From positions 216,296 to 280,295 of the forward strand of contig NW_004451007.1 in NCBI RefSeq assembly GCF_000321225.1: DNA of 64,000 bases, given 5' to 3'. Below the pieces are notes generated by a model. It was not told where the DNA came from. It worked only from the letters and a program-made list of their open reading frames with translations, and made no database searches. Both the position numbers and the translations under genes were made by a program. Positions 35,121 to 44,840 of the stretch are shown here, piece by piece; within the stretch, counting starts at the first letter, position 1, and every line of letters begins with the position of its first letter. Source of the stretch: Odobenus rosmarus divergens. Taxonomy: Eukaryota > Chordata > Mammalia > Carnivora > Odobenidae.

Positions 35121-36623
35121 AAGGAAAGAACCAAAAATCTCATCCACTTCCTTCATGTCATCAGGGAAGTACAACTGAAGACCAGAAATGACTGACCCAT
35201 CTTCCCAAGGTCACACACCACTGGCAAGCAATATAGCTGTGTATTGGCTAAACTGAGGTCCACAAGCTTCCACTTAGGTAGTATCTAAAAACATCTGCTT
35301 AGGCGCTACCCACAACCTTCCTGCCAAAGAGTAGATTTCTCCTTTGCCTACAAAATTCCAAAGTAAACCCTGTGCACATTTATTAGAGTACCTTCTACTG
35401 CATTCCAGCAAACTCTTGGAAATGCTACATATGCTTTTCTCCTTCCAATCTTATGGTAGATAAGAATTTAACGAAAGCTAAAATATAACTTCAGGGCAAA
35501 AGACAAATTTTCTTTTATTGTACTGTAGAATGTTATATCTATCATGGCCTAAAAACACCCAGAAGCTAGTATGATATTTCTTTTTTTTTTTGCTAGTATG
35601 ATATTTCTAATGCAACATGTATCTTTCTGGTTTGGGGAAGGAAAGAAAAAGGACTGCTATTCCTTTTCACTCTGCTACAACTAGAACACTGAGATAATAA
35701 AGATTAAGCCTTAAATTTCTATATCCAATAGTAGTAGAATCACAAGAGGACTGAAAAAGCATTTGTCTCTACAAGCTAATACCCAATATGTTAGTCCTCT
35801 GGGCAGTTTACATTGATTTTGCATTTAATTGCATAGGCTGACTTTCCCATATTTTCCAGGACAAAGTTGTAAAAATGATAGGATCTAGATATACTCTGAT
35901 ACGAAGCCAAAAGAAGAAAGTAAACTTAAGAGTACTGCTTTCTGTAATAACACCTCTATGCTTACAAAGAGGTGGGTCTTTTCTGCTTGTTTTTTGAGTT
36001 TTTTCCTACCAGAAATTGACATCAAGACCAAATTGAGAACAGAGGTGATAAAATTGTATTTTTTCCCCTTTCCCTCATTTTCCCCCACTGTTCTTACATT
36101 ACTTTGAGAAATAGGAAGAAAGTGGGAACAGCTCCTGACAACTTTCACCTACTTTGTAACTAATTGGGTTTAATTTCCTCTCGTTCAGTTAGCCAGTAGA
36201 CTTTGTCCTTCAGTCTGTCTGGCAAATATTTCACAAACCCTCTGATATGTTTTTTGTAAAGTGTTGGGACAAAAACAAAACAAAACAAACACCTCATTAA
36301 TTTTTGTTACCATCAAAGAAGATAAAGTAATATTTTGATGAGAATGAAGCCGTTAATCCTAATGATTAACTCAAATTATTTTTTCAAATATAGGTTTCCT
36401 GAAGCTTCACAGAAAAAGATCCTTTAAAGACAACCTACTGATCTGCCGTTTGAAGGAGATGCCATTGGAAAATTAATTAACAAAATACCAATGGTTTTAG
36501 GACACCCTCAAAGGGATTATGAGGAAGTCACATTAATAAAAACTTGTTTCTGAAGAAAATGACAGATCTATTTTTTCATTTGATTAACTGAGCTGTTTTA
36601 ATCACTCTTTAAACAAGGCCCCC
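35121..36623. other. Unique DNA with tail-only insertion scar
   Basis: Single-copy AT-rich sequence with a weak MIR-like trace near 35150-35240 ('cttcccaaggtcacacacca') and the scar at 35565-35608 listed separately. No gene recognised. Confidence 0.5.
35565..35608 (-). mobile_element. Candidate tail-only retroinsertion with TSD
   Basis: A perfect 17-bp repeat gctagtatgatatttct at 35565-35581 and 35592-35608 encloses nothing but ten T residues (35582-35591). This is the layout left when target-primed reverse transcription copies only a poly(A) tail. Replication slippage is an alternative, but it would not by itself explain a pure T block at the join next to a 17-bp duplication. Confidence 0.7.
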
Positions 36624-36998
36624 TGCATTAGTTTGCCAGGGTGGCCATAACAAAGTACCACGGACTGGGTGGCTTGAACAACAGACATTTATTTTCTCAT
36701 AGTTCTGGAGGTTGGAAATCTGCAGTCAAGGTGCCAGCAAGGCTGGTTTCTTCTGAGGCCTCTCACCTTGACCATCTACTGCATATGTTTGCACATGGTC
36801 TTCCCCGTGTTTGGCTGTGTCCTAATCTCCTTTTCTTATAAGGAATGAGGTCCTACTGGGTTAAGGCCCACCCTGATGACCTCAGTTTGACTTAAATACC
36901 TCTGTAAAGGCCCTATCTCCAAATATAGTCACTTTTTGAGGTACCTGGATTAGGACTTCAACAAATGAATTTGGGGGGAACAAATTCATCCCGCAATA
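36624..36998 (-). mobile_element. MaLR (MLT1/MST-like) solo LTR, reverse
   Basis: Complement of a MaLR LTR: 'tgcattagtttgccagggtg', 'ccataacaaagtaccacgga', 'ggtggcttgaacaacagaca', 'tctcatagttctggaggttg', 'aacaaatgaatttgggggg'. About 375 bp, solo, non-coding. The 66-codon frame within it is spurious. Confidence 0.85.
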
Positions 36999-37191
36999 TC
37001 TTAACCAGAAATTGATCCTTCACTTCTGAGTGGCTCTACAATGTCTGATGTTTTCAGCCCAACATTGTTTCTTTGTCTCTAAGGCCAAGGAAAGAAGACT
37101 GTGGGAAAGTCAGAGAAATTACTGACTATGACATCAAACCAACAAGAGTTGCTGTTAGTAGTATTATAACCTTAGCCTTTTTATTTTTATT

Positions 37192-37580
37192 TATTTTTAT
37201 TTTTTTATTTTTTTAAATATTTTACTTATTTATTTGAGAGACAGAGAATGAGAGATAGAGAGCACGAGAGGGAAGAGGGTCAGAGGGAGAAGCAGACTCC
37301 CCGCCGGGCAGGAAGCCCGATGCGGGACTCAATCCCAGGACTCCAGGATCATCTGAGCCGAAGGCAGTCGCTTAACCAACTGAGCCACCCAGGCGCCCTA
37401 TTTTTTATTTTTAATTTATTTTTTTGACCGAGAGACAGTGAGAGAGGGAACACAAGCAGGGAGAGGGAGAAGCAGGCTTCCCGCTGAGCAGGGAGCCCAA
37501 TGCAGGCTCAATCCCAGGACCCCGGGATCATGACCTGAGCCGAAGGCAGAAGTTTAACGACTGAGCCACCTAGGCGCCCC
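37192..37580 (-). repeat. CanSINE interrupted by a second CanSINE
   Basis: The outer SINE body lies at about 37420-37580 in reverse orientation; its poly-T tract is split by the inner SINE at 37210-37398. The outer target duplication is gccttttt(a)atttttatt at about 37175-37191 and 37581-37598, differing by one base. This places the outer copy as the older insertion. Confidence 0.88.
37210..37398 (-). repeat. CanSINE nested in the tail of another CanSINE
   Basis: Reverse-oriented SINE of the 'ctccaggatcat' subtype. Four bases (gacc) are missing within 'ggatcatctgagccgaaggc'. It sits in the T-rich tail of the outer SINE, a preferred landing site for L1 endonuclease. Target duplication is T-rich and cannot be delimited exactly. 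Confidence 0.9.
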
Positions 37581-37661
37581 GCCTTTTTAATTTTTATTAA
37601 AAAAATTTTTTTCTTAGCCTTTTTTTAAATTGAAGGAATGATTATGTTTGTGTTTGAATTT

Positions 37662-37863
37662 TTTTTTTAAGATTTTATTTGTTTATTTGAGAGAGAGAGA
37701 GAGTGAGTGAGAGAGAGCTCAAGCAGGGGGAAGGATAGAGGAAGAGGGAGAAGCAGACTCCCCACTGGGGAGGGAACCTGACATGGGGTTAGACACCAGG
37801 AGCCCGGGATCATGTCCCCAGCTGAAGGCAGATGCTCAACTGACTGAACCACCTAGGTGCCCC
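37662..37863 (-). repeat. CanSINE, diverged
   Basis: Reverse-oriented SINE with target-site duplication tgtttgtgttYgaattt (17 bp, one mismatch) at 37645-37661 and 37864-37880. The head is mutated ('gaaccacctaggtgcccc'). Confidence 0.94.
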
Positions 37864-37880
37864 TGTTTGTGTTCGAATTT

Positions 37881-39315
37881 GAAATGATTATTATAAAATG
37901 AAACAAGTAAGTCAGACAAACCACTGGGCACATAAATTCTAGTCATTACCACTCAAAAGCCCAATGCCATTAAACAGCACTCAATCCAATTATCAAAATT
38001 CCTTCAATGGCCCTATTTTCAAGAAACAGGAATATTGATCAGATGAGGAAAGAAAAAACACCCCAAAAGCATGAAAATAGTAAAAACCTCACAAATACTA
38101 AGCAGTTGAAAATCCTAATGTATAATATTGTTTTATTAGAGACCTAGTCTTTAAGAAACCACAGCAAAACAAAATCCATAATTTGGGGGTAGTATCAAAT
38201 CATAATTCTAGTATTTATTTCTAATTTTATTTATATTCCAATTAATGAATGAAATTATGGGAGAAAGACACACACACACACACAGAAATCTTCACATCTA
38301 TCCTCTAATTTTAACAGTGAGGGATGAGGTCCATTATACAGAAATTTTCTTGGCCATCAAGTGGAAGCAATCAATGGTCAAACCTAGGCCAAGTCCTCTC
38401 CATTTCATTTACATGCTCTTTTCAGAGACAATCAATGAGTTTGAGTATTTTTCATATTATTGGGCAAATTACAAGTGCAGGTAACACTGAACTGTGATTT
38501 CTGTCATTCTGAGGGACTTGTTTAAAAAGAGAGGGACAACAAAGTTGTTTGTCATTTCCTAAGTTACTGCATTCCAGCAGATACTGCACCAAAGTTTGGG
38601 GCAATGGTTCTCCTCATCATCTTTTTGTTCAAGACACCTTTGAGAATACGATTGATGATGCTATGAACCCCTTCTCCAGAAAAAAAAAAAATACACATGT
38701 ATACAAAATTTAGTATTTCAGGGAAATCAAATATGCCCCTAAAAAGTACTCAAGAACAAAAATCTCTGACACATACCAAAAATAAAGCCCGAGTTAGAAG
38801 ATGCTAAGTGGAGTTTCTTGCCCCAGAGTCCTTATCTTAACTGAAAGAGTTTCCATGTAATAAATAAGGTAGGAGTTCTAAATTTTTATCATTCAGTGAA
38901 GAGACAATACAGTTTCAAAGGCTTCTTTCTGTCCTTTACACAATCTAATCCCATGTGGAGGCCACTATGCTAGCTTCGTCTGGTGTGATTAAGATAAATT
39001 TGTCTTTATCTTTTAAAGTCTAAGCAAAGTAGAAAAGAAAACACTGGATTGTTCTCAAAAACAATAAAACACTTGACCATAAAGTTCAGATAAAACATTG
39101 TGAAAAACACAATCACAGCCAGCCAGTTGCATGATGAATACAATTTCCTTAACATATTTTATTGCATTCCTTTACATATTATATATTATACTGAAAAACT
39201 AAAACTCAAAACCCCGTAGTAATTAATCTAGGTCTTGGTCACAAAGAGGATCAAGAATAGAAACCAAAAGCAAATTTCAATCTCACTTTTTAAAAAGCAA
39301 AGAGCATACAAATAT
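37881..39315. other. Unique non-coding DNA
   Basis: AT-rich single-copy sequence with a short (CA)n run at about 38269-38284 and an A-run near 38679-38690. No gene or repeat family recognised. Confidence 0.5.
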
Positions 39316-39330
39316 AAGAATCACCACAGG

Positions 39331-39525
39331 GGTGTCTGGGCAGCTTAGTCGTTAAGCGTCTGCCTTTGGCTCAGGTCATGGTCCCGGGGTCCTGGGATCG
39401 AGCCCCGCATCGGGCTCCCTGCTCCGCGGGAAGCCTGTTCTCCCTCTCCCACTCCCCCTGCTGTGTTCCTCTCTCGCAGTCTCTCTTTGTCAAATAAATA
39501 AATAAAATATTAAAAAGAAAATAAG
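39331..39525 (+). repeat. CanSINE, full length
   Basis: Forward SINE with 'ctgctccgcgggaagcctg' and small deletions in the CT-rich middle ('ccctgctgtgttcctctctc'). Target-site duplication aagaatcaccacagg (15 bp, perfect) at 39316-39330 and 39526-39540. Confidence 0.95.
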
Positions 39526-39540
39526 AAGAATCACCACAGG

Positions 39541-40789
39541 TCCCAGATCCCTGAAGCATTTTGGGAAGTACATATAGGATGAAGATGGGACAAGCCAGCC
39601 AGACACACGGTCACAGCCCACATATATGGGGGAATCTAAATTATTCTTGGATCTGATTAAAAACCCTTGGGCTCAAATGTGCAAAGAGGTGTGTAAAGTT
39701 CTCCATCATATTTATGAGGAAATCTACCCTTCTACATTTTTGAAATCTTTTCTTTTTGGAAAAGCCCTCAGCTAGTCACAACTGCTTTAAAGTTTCGTTT
39801 CCTCAACTGTAAAAAGGAGTTTTAAATAGATGATTTCTGTGATCTCTGCCAGCTCTAAATACTACATTCCTCTGACAAAATTTTTAACGAATGACGGTGG
39901 GGATTTACAATTGGCCAGGCCAATTGAACTAAAAATCTCTCAAGTTTGAGAAAATAACCTTTAAAAAATTTGTAACAAGTTATTACATATTTTTCCCCCA
40001 ATAATTCCCAATCACTGCAGCCTTAAGGTGTCTCATCCCATATTTTTTAGTGCTTAAAAACCATCCTAAGCTCTAAACTCAGACTTCACACTCTGTTAAT
40101 TACATAAGGACCCAAGTTTTCCCCTCGCTGTAAATGATCTGTCCAGATTTTTTCACCTGTATATACTCCATACCCAATAAAGCTTAAGATAGCGTTCAGA
40201 CATCCAATAAATTCTTGCTGATGAATAAACAAACTTAGGCATGAAGAATTAAAAAAAAAAGAAGAAGAAGAAGAAGAATCTGACTGGGTTTCCAGTCCTT
40301 GGGAAGCATCCAGAAGGGAAAAACACAGGCATTACAAGGAAAAAGGAATTACAATCTACTGGGATTAAGCTCCACAACAGAGAGGTACAATAACAACTCA
40401 GAAGAGGGATGGATGAATTTGTGTGAGGCAGAAGATGTTATGACTCTGGATACCTGGGGGCATTCCAGTGTCAGAAAGTGAACTATTTGGGAATTCAGCA
40501 TTTTGGACTAGCCCTGGCTGCTGCTTTCGCAGGTCATAATGAGGGTGGTTCAGATGTGTTTTTATTCCTTAAAGTGTCTGCATCCAAGTGAGAACCCAAT
40601 AACGTGAGGTGTTATTCCCTCTCTACTACTGGGTCTATAAAATTTAAATGTTACAGGCTTCACATTTTACATATACAAAACATATTTAACTTGGCATAAC
40701 TCCATAAAGAATGGAATGACCTTAACTGTGACAAAGAAAAGGCCCTCTGAAACAAGCATTTGGGTAAAAATTATGAACAGTGATTTTAC
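39541..40789. other. Unique DNA with MIR and GAA traces
   Basis: Includes a MIR fragment at 39766-39873 (separate entry), a MIR/L2-like tail near 40185-40245 ('ccaataaattcttgctgatg') and a short (GAA)n run at 40250-40277. No gene recognised. Confidence 0.5.
39766..39873 (+). repeat. MIR-type fragment
   Basis: Familiar MIR 3' phrases: 'gtttcctcaactgtaaaaag', 'agatgatttctgtgatctct', 'gccagctctaaatactacat'. Diverged. Confidence 0.6.
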
Positions 40790-41215
40790 ACAAGACAAAA
40801 TTCTAAAGTAAATACTATTAGAAAAAGATTGATCCTTGCTAGTAATCAAAACTATATAAATTAAAGCAACCTTAAGATGCCATTTGATGGCCACAAAGAA
40901 AGCAGGATTTTTTTCTTTTTTTAATATACCACACATAACACACAATCATGAGGTAACTATTGTAGGGATTACTATTAATTAGCAACACATTTTTGGAAGG
41001 CAATATAAAAATACATGACGAAAGCAATAAAGTACTTCCAAGTAGTTTCGCTCATAGGAATATATGCACTAAAAATACCCCACCAGAAATAAAAAAGATA
41101 TAAGCAGTAAGTTGTTCACTTGGCGTTACATGTAATAATCAAAAAGTGGAATGAAATCCAAAATGATCAAATTAGGGAAGAATGTCAATAAATTAAAATA
41201 TATCGACTCACTCTA
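40790..41215 (+). mobile_element. L1M/HAL1-type LINE fragment
   Basis: Follows the ORF2 3' order of an old L1 or HAL1: 'gctagtaatcaaaactatat', 'ttttggaaggcaatataaaa', 'gctcataggaatatatgcac', 'acatgtaataatcaaaaagt', 'gggaagaatgtcaataaatt'. Frame-broken and short; no usable coding sequence. Confidence 0.65.
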
Positions 41216-42214
41216 ATATTACGTATTCAATGTAACATTACGTATTCGATGATTTACGATCACAAAGGCACTGCAGAAACAAACCAAAGATTTGTCAAGA
41301 GGACACATACAAACTATGAAATGCCACATGGACTTTGTAAATAAGAATTACATAGCATAAATCAACATTTGCTTTCTTGTAGCAGCAAGGCTAAAAATAA
41401 AGAAGCTAGACATGCTCCCTGCTCAAGAAAGATCATAAGCGAAATTAAAAATCTGCCAATGTAGAAGTATGCAAATTTATGGCATTAGATAATTTCCCCC
41501 ATGAACATAAGTCATCTTTCAATGTCTAGCACACATGCTGTTTCTTTGGGTCGGCAACACAGCAGAAAGTAATATTTGCTCCAGCCTCTGTATTTCCAAT
41601 GAATTCTGCTTTGATTCCTCCTGTGACATGAAATCAGCATCTGCCTTGCAGCAGAGGGTCTTCATGTTCCCTCTTCACTTAGCATCTGTCCCTACAAAGA
41701 ATACACGTATGACTCATATTTCCTGAATTTAGATATCTGAAACAAAGCTAGAAGAAAGAAACCTAAGAGGGGTTGGAAATGGAGGTGAACAGTCTGAGTT
41801 CTCCTCTACACCTATGGGTGATAATATTCAGAAGAAAATAAAGGTCTGTAGTTTGGTGTGTTTAAAAAAAAATTAAATTCACAATAAAATATTCAAACAA
41901 GCCTCCAACTTTATCAATGCAAAAGAGGAGGCTGGACTGAAGAAATCGAACATTTCTTACCTAATCTGCAATTCTCTGTACATCTGAAATACAAGGCCCT
42001 GCAACTTAAATACATCAAAACACATTTGTTATAAATGGCCACCAAAATAAAAGATAAAAGCATTCCTCAAATGCCTATGTTTTTGAAATTTGAATAAAAA
42101 TGGACAGTTTATTGTTAATTTCATCTTGTTTAGAAAGGAATATATTAGAAAGGTCACAAAGCAATCTTGCAAAGAGCAAAAGTCTCAATTTGCATATTCC
42201 GTGTTCCAAAAATT

Positions 42215-42523
42215 TCATTTGCAGAAAATTTATCATGAGGAAATCATCATGGATATGATCAAGATTAAGCTACAAGGATGTTTATTCCAGAATTGCATAT
42301 AGTAGTAAAAAGTTACTTACTAGGGGAGAGCCTAGTAAGTATTCTCTAAAAGGAGAATCATTAAATAAACTGACATCCCATCTGTATGCTGTCCTGTTGC
42401 ATAAATATTAAAAAGATGTTAAAGAGCATTTAATGACACAGGAAAATATTAAAAATATACTATCAAGAAAAAATGCACAAAGTACGGTGGAACTCAAATT
42501 TTTAAGAAAAGAAAAAAAATAAA
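42215..42523 (+). mobile_element. L1M/HAL1-type LINE fragment, 5' of a Tigger insertion
   Basis: Old LINE sequence: 'gctacaaggatgtttattcc', 'agaattgcatatagtagtaa', 'catttaatgacacaggaaaa', 'aatatactatcaagaaaaaa'. It contains a hairpin at 42314-42341 not expected in the family (see findings). It stops where a Tigger element begins and appears to resume at 43168. Confidence 0.6.
42314..42341. repeat. Perfect 11-bp hairpin
   Basis: tacttactagg (42314-42324), loop ggagag, cctagtaagta (42331-42341). A smaller 6-bp hairpin (attctc/gagaat) follows directly at 42341-42358. Bacterial-style terminator function is not relevant here; it is a local inverted duplication. Confidence 0.85.
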
Positions 42524-43167
42524 TTTGATCTCCATTACCCCAGGAAGTTATGTTCAAAAAAAGTTGTGGCAAATGCTGACTCAGCCAATATTTCTCTTGC
42601 TTCTAGGAGAAATACAGAGGTAGGGTCCTGGGAGCCTCTGGTCATAACATTTTCATCACCCGGTCAATACGTAACGTCGTTGTGTGTTTATGTTTAAAAA
42701 CATGTGATTGAATATCTACTGTTAATTCATTAACATTGAACACACGGCCAACAGCACTATATAGCTCAGGCCTGAATGAAGCTTATTTAATGTGTGCATT
42801 TTCTCCAAAAGGCACATCACAGCCTTTTCGCACTTAGGAACACCAGCCAGCATTTCTGTACACCTGTGAGCCATTTTTAACAATGAAATCACAAACAAAG
42901 CACACAAAAATGTGAAAACGTGACACTGAATGGACCGCAGAAAAGACGCTTACTTACAGTATGAGAACCACAACAAGAAAGCAGGGTTGTTTTGCTGGAC
43001 ATCTGTTGGGATGGTATGTGTTAGGTGACTCGTGTTTTCACCCTTCTGCACATGTCCACGAATGACCTTGAAAGGGCTGTAGATACTGATTTGGGGGTTA
43101 CAAATAATTTTTAGGGAATCAGTTCTGTCACAAATATGGAATCCACGAATAATGAGGGTTGACTGTA
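42524..43167 (-). mobile_element. TcMar-Tigger DNA transposon relic
   Basis: Read on the minus strand, the element starts tacagtcaaccctcattatt (43167 downwards), continues through 'ttatttgtaacccccaaatc' and 'gacatgtgcagaagggtgaa', and enters the transposase start region before an internal jump to the 3' end ('tacctctgtatttctcctag', 'gaacataacttcctggggta'). This is a Tigger-family mariner-type element, about 640 bp, shortened from an autonomous copy. The distal inverted repeat is degraded ('tggagatcaa'). Flanking LINE sequence suggests it landed inside a HAL1/L1M copy. Family is recalled, not searched. Confidence 0.82.
42722..42874 (-). pseudogene. Tigger transposase N-terminal fossil (CENP-B-like HTH)
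   Basis: The minus-strand frame starting at 42874 reads MAHRCTEML, then KAVMCLLEK and LNKLHSGLSY. This aligns by eye with the start of Tigger/pogo transposases, whose N-terminal CENP-B-type helix-turn-helix binds the transposon ends and which gave rise to host genes such as CENPB and JRK. Right after GLSY the DNA carries an apparent 2-base gain (around 42758-42763) that shifts the frame, and a stop follows at 42722. Only about 50 codons remain; no DDE catalytic domain is present. It is a dead relic with no evidence of expression. Confidence 0.75.
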
Positions 43168-43385
43168 CATGTACATAACCAAAGGGAGGAACTGAAAGGA
43201 TCTAGCTAATCGAGGAACAGAAGTCTCTCCACGTGACAGCCAACTAGATATGCCACACGGGATATTTTCTTTTCTTTGCTCATCTGCTGTTTCAAAGTAA
43301 ACTTACCATACTTCAGTTGTTTAAAAAAATACATTATTGTCTGTTCAAATTTTCTACAGCAAACCTATTAACTTTTTGATCAGAG
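43168..43385 (+). mobile_element. Probable continuation of HAL1/L1M 3' of Tigger
   Basis: Phrases such as 'gatattttcttttctttgct', 'catctgctgtttcaaagtaa' and 'ttcaaattttctacagcaaa' resemble the 3' end of HAL1/L1M. With the upstream part at 42215-42523 this supports a single LINE split by the Tigger element. Confidence 0.45.
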
Positions 43386-44223
43386 GAGGAAGATTATTAC
43401 TAGCAAAATCCTTTAAACTATGGTGCTTCCATCGTGTTTTAGGAACTACATTACACTCTTAAGCATTTTGTAATATTGAGAGTTACTGACATTAATCATC
43501 TCTGCTAAATACTGGCAGTATCTACTCAGTAGGAACTAAAAGAAATGCAAGTCAAGAAAACTTCATAATTCTATGGCGCACATATCAGAATAAAAGAAAA
43601 GAAACTCATTACTAATAGAATATATAATTCATTTTCAAAATATTGAGGTTGTAGCTCAGTTTTTTTATGGTTGTAATCACACTACTGAGTTTGTCTTCAC
43701 TCATGGGATTTCAACAAACAATTTTACATCAATTAAAATCTCAAAAGTTATTATCTACACAGTAAAAGTAAAGGCAATTGGCAAGAAGCCACTAGAAAGA
43801 AGTTTATAAAGGCAGAGCCAACCAAAACTAAAATGAATTAGGGTGAAGAAAAGATAAATACTAAATATGAATAAATATAAATAAAGATACAAAATGAAAT
43901 ATAAATATTAAATACCTCCTTGATAGAAAAAAAGAGGCCATGGAAATGTAAGAAAAACTGAGAGGTGGTATGATATTGAAGGAAAAAAATAGTAAGAAAA
44001 AAGACATGCAATTTCACAGAAGAAGTTTAGATCCTTTGGAGTATTCTGGAATATTCAAAGGTAGGTATCACCTTCAGCTTGGCTCATGTGCTAAACACCA
44101 GGGCCAAAGAATACTAAAATTCAAACAAACATCTGTGATGTTATAGCTTTTTAACCAGCAAAAACAGAAGTATTTCCAGATTTATAAAATGGAAACTTGC
44201 AATTCTTTAACATCTGTGATGAA
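43386..44223. other. Unique non-coding DNA
   Basis: AT-rich single-copy sequence including a run rich in 'aaatataaataaa' at about 43855-43915. No gene recognised. Confidence 0.5.
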
Positions 44224-44325
44224 CATTCATTCATTTATCCATCTTTCCAACAAACATCCATCCATCAATATTTATTGAGTACTGATGTCTGTAAAGTACT
44301 GTCCTGGACATGTACAGATACCATG
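44224..44325. repeat. Ancient mammal-wide repeat fragment, cut by an LTR
   Basis: 'cattcattcatttatccatc', 'tcaatatttattgagtactg', 'gtaaagtactgtcctggaca' is the start of the same fossil class seen at 34121. It ends exactly where the MLT2-like LTR starts. Confidence 0.5.
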
Positions 44326-44840
44326 TGTGATGGTGAATTTTATGTGTCAACTTGACTGGACCACGGGGTGCTCAGGTATTTGGGCATATATTACTTCTGT
44401 GAAGGCGTTTTGGCATTTGGTTTTGACATTTAAATAGACTGAGTAAAGCAGATTGTCCTCCCTGCAGTAGGTGGGCCTCATCTAATCAGTCGAAGGTCTG
44501 AGAAGAAAAAAAAAAAAGGCCGACCTTTCCCTGAATAAAAAAGAATTCCTTCTGTCTGAATGCCTTCAAACTAGGACATCAGCTTTTTCCTGTGTCTGGA
44601 CCGGAGCTGAAACACTGACTTCTCCCAGGTCTTAAATCTGAGGGCCTTTGGGCTAGAACCACATCATCAGGTCTTGTGGGTCTCCAAATTGCCAACTCAC
44701 CCTGCAGATCTTGGGATCTGTCAGCCTCCATAATCACGTGAGCTAATTCCTTATAATAAATCATACACACACCCACACACACGTGCATACACACACACCT
44801 CCTACTGTATCTTTTTCTCTGGAGAACACTTACTAATACA
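44326..44840 (+). mobile_element. ERVL (MLT2-like) solo LTR
   Basis: Near full-length LTR: starts tgtgatggtgaattttatgt, then 'gtcaacttgactggaccacg', 'gactgagtaaagcagattg', 'ggtgggcctcatctaatcag', 'cagcctccataatcacgtga', an (AC)n-bearing stretch at about 44766-44799, and ends 'tctctggagaacacttacta' plus ataca. The layout matches ERVL-group MLT2 LTRs. No internal viral genes flank it; it is an ancient solo LTR. Confidence 0.85.

Noticed and set aside
42722..42907. Possible domesticated Tigger gene
   Set aside because: Frame is broken after about 50 codons, the catalytic domain is absent and the element is short; it is a fossil, not a host gene.
44326..44840. Possible provirus around the ERVL LTR
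   Set aside because: No second LTR of the same type and no gag/pol-like sequence within the window; it is a solo LTR.
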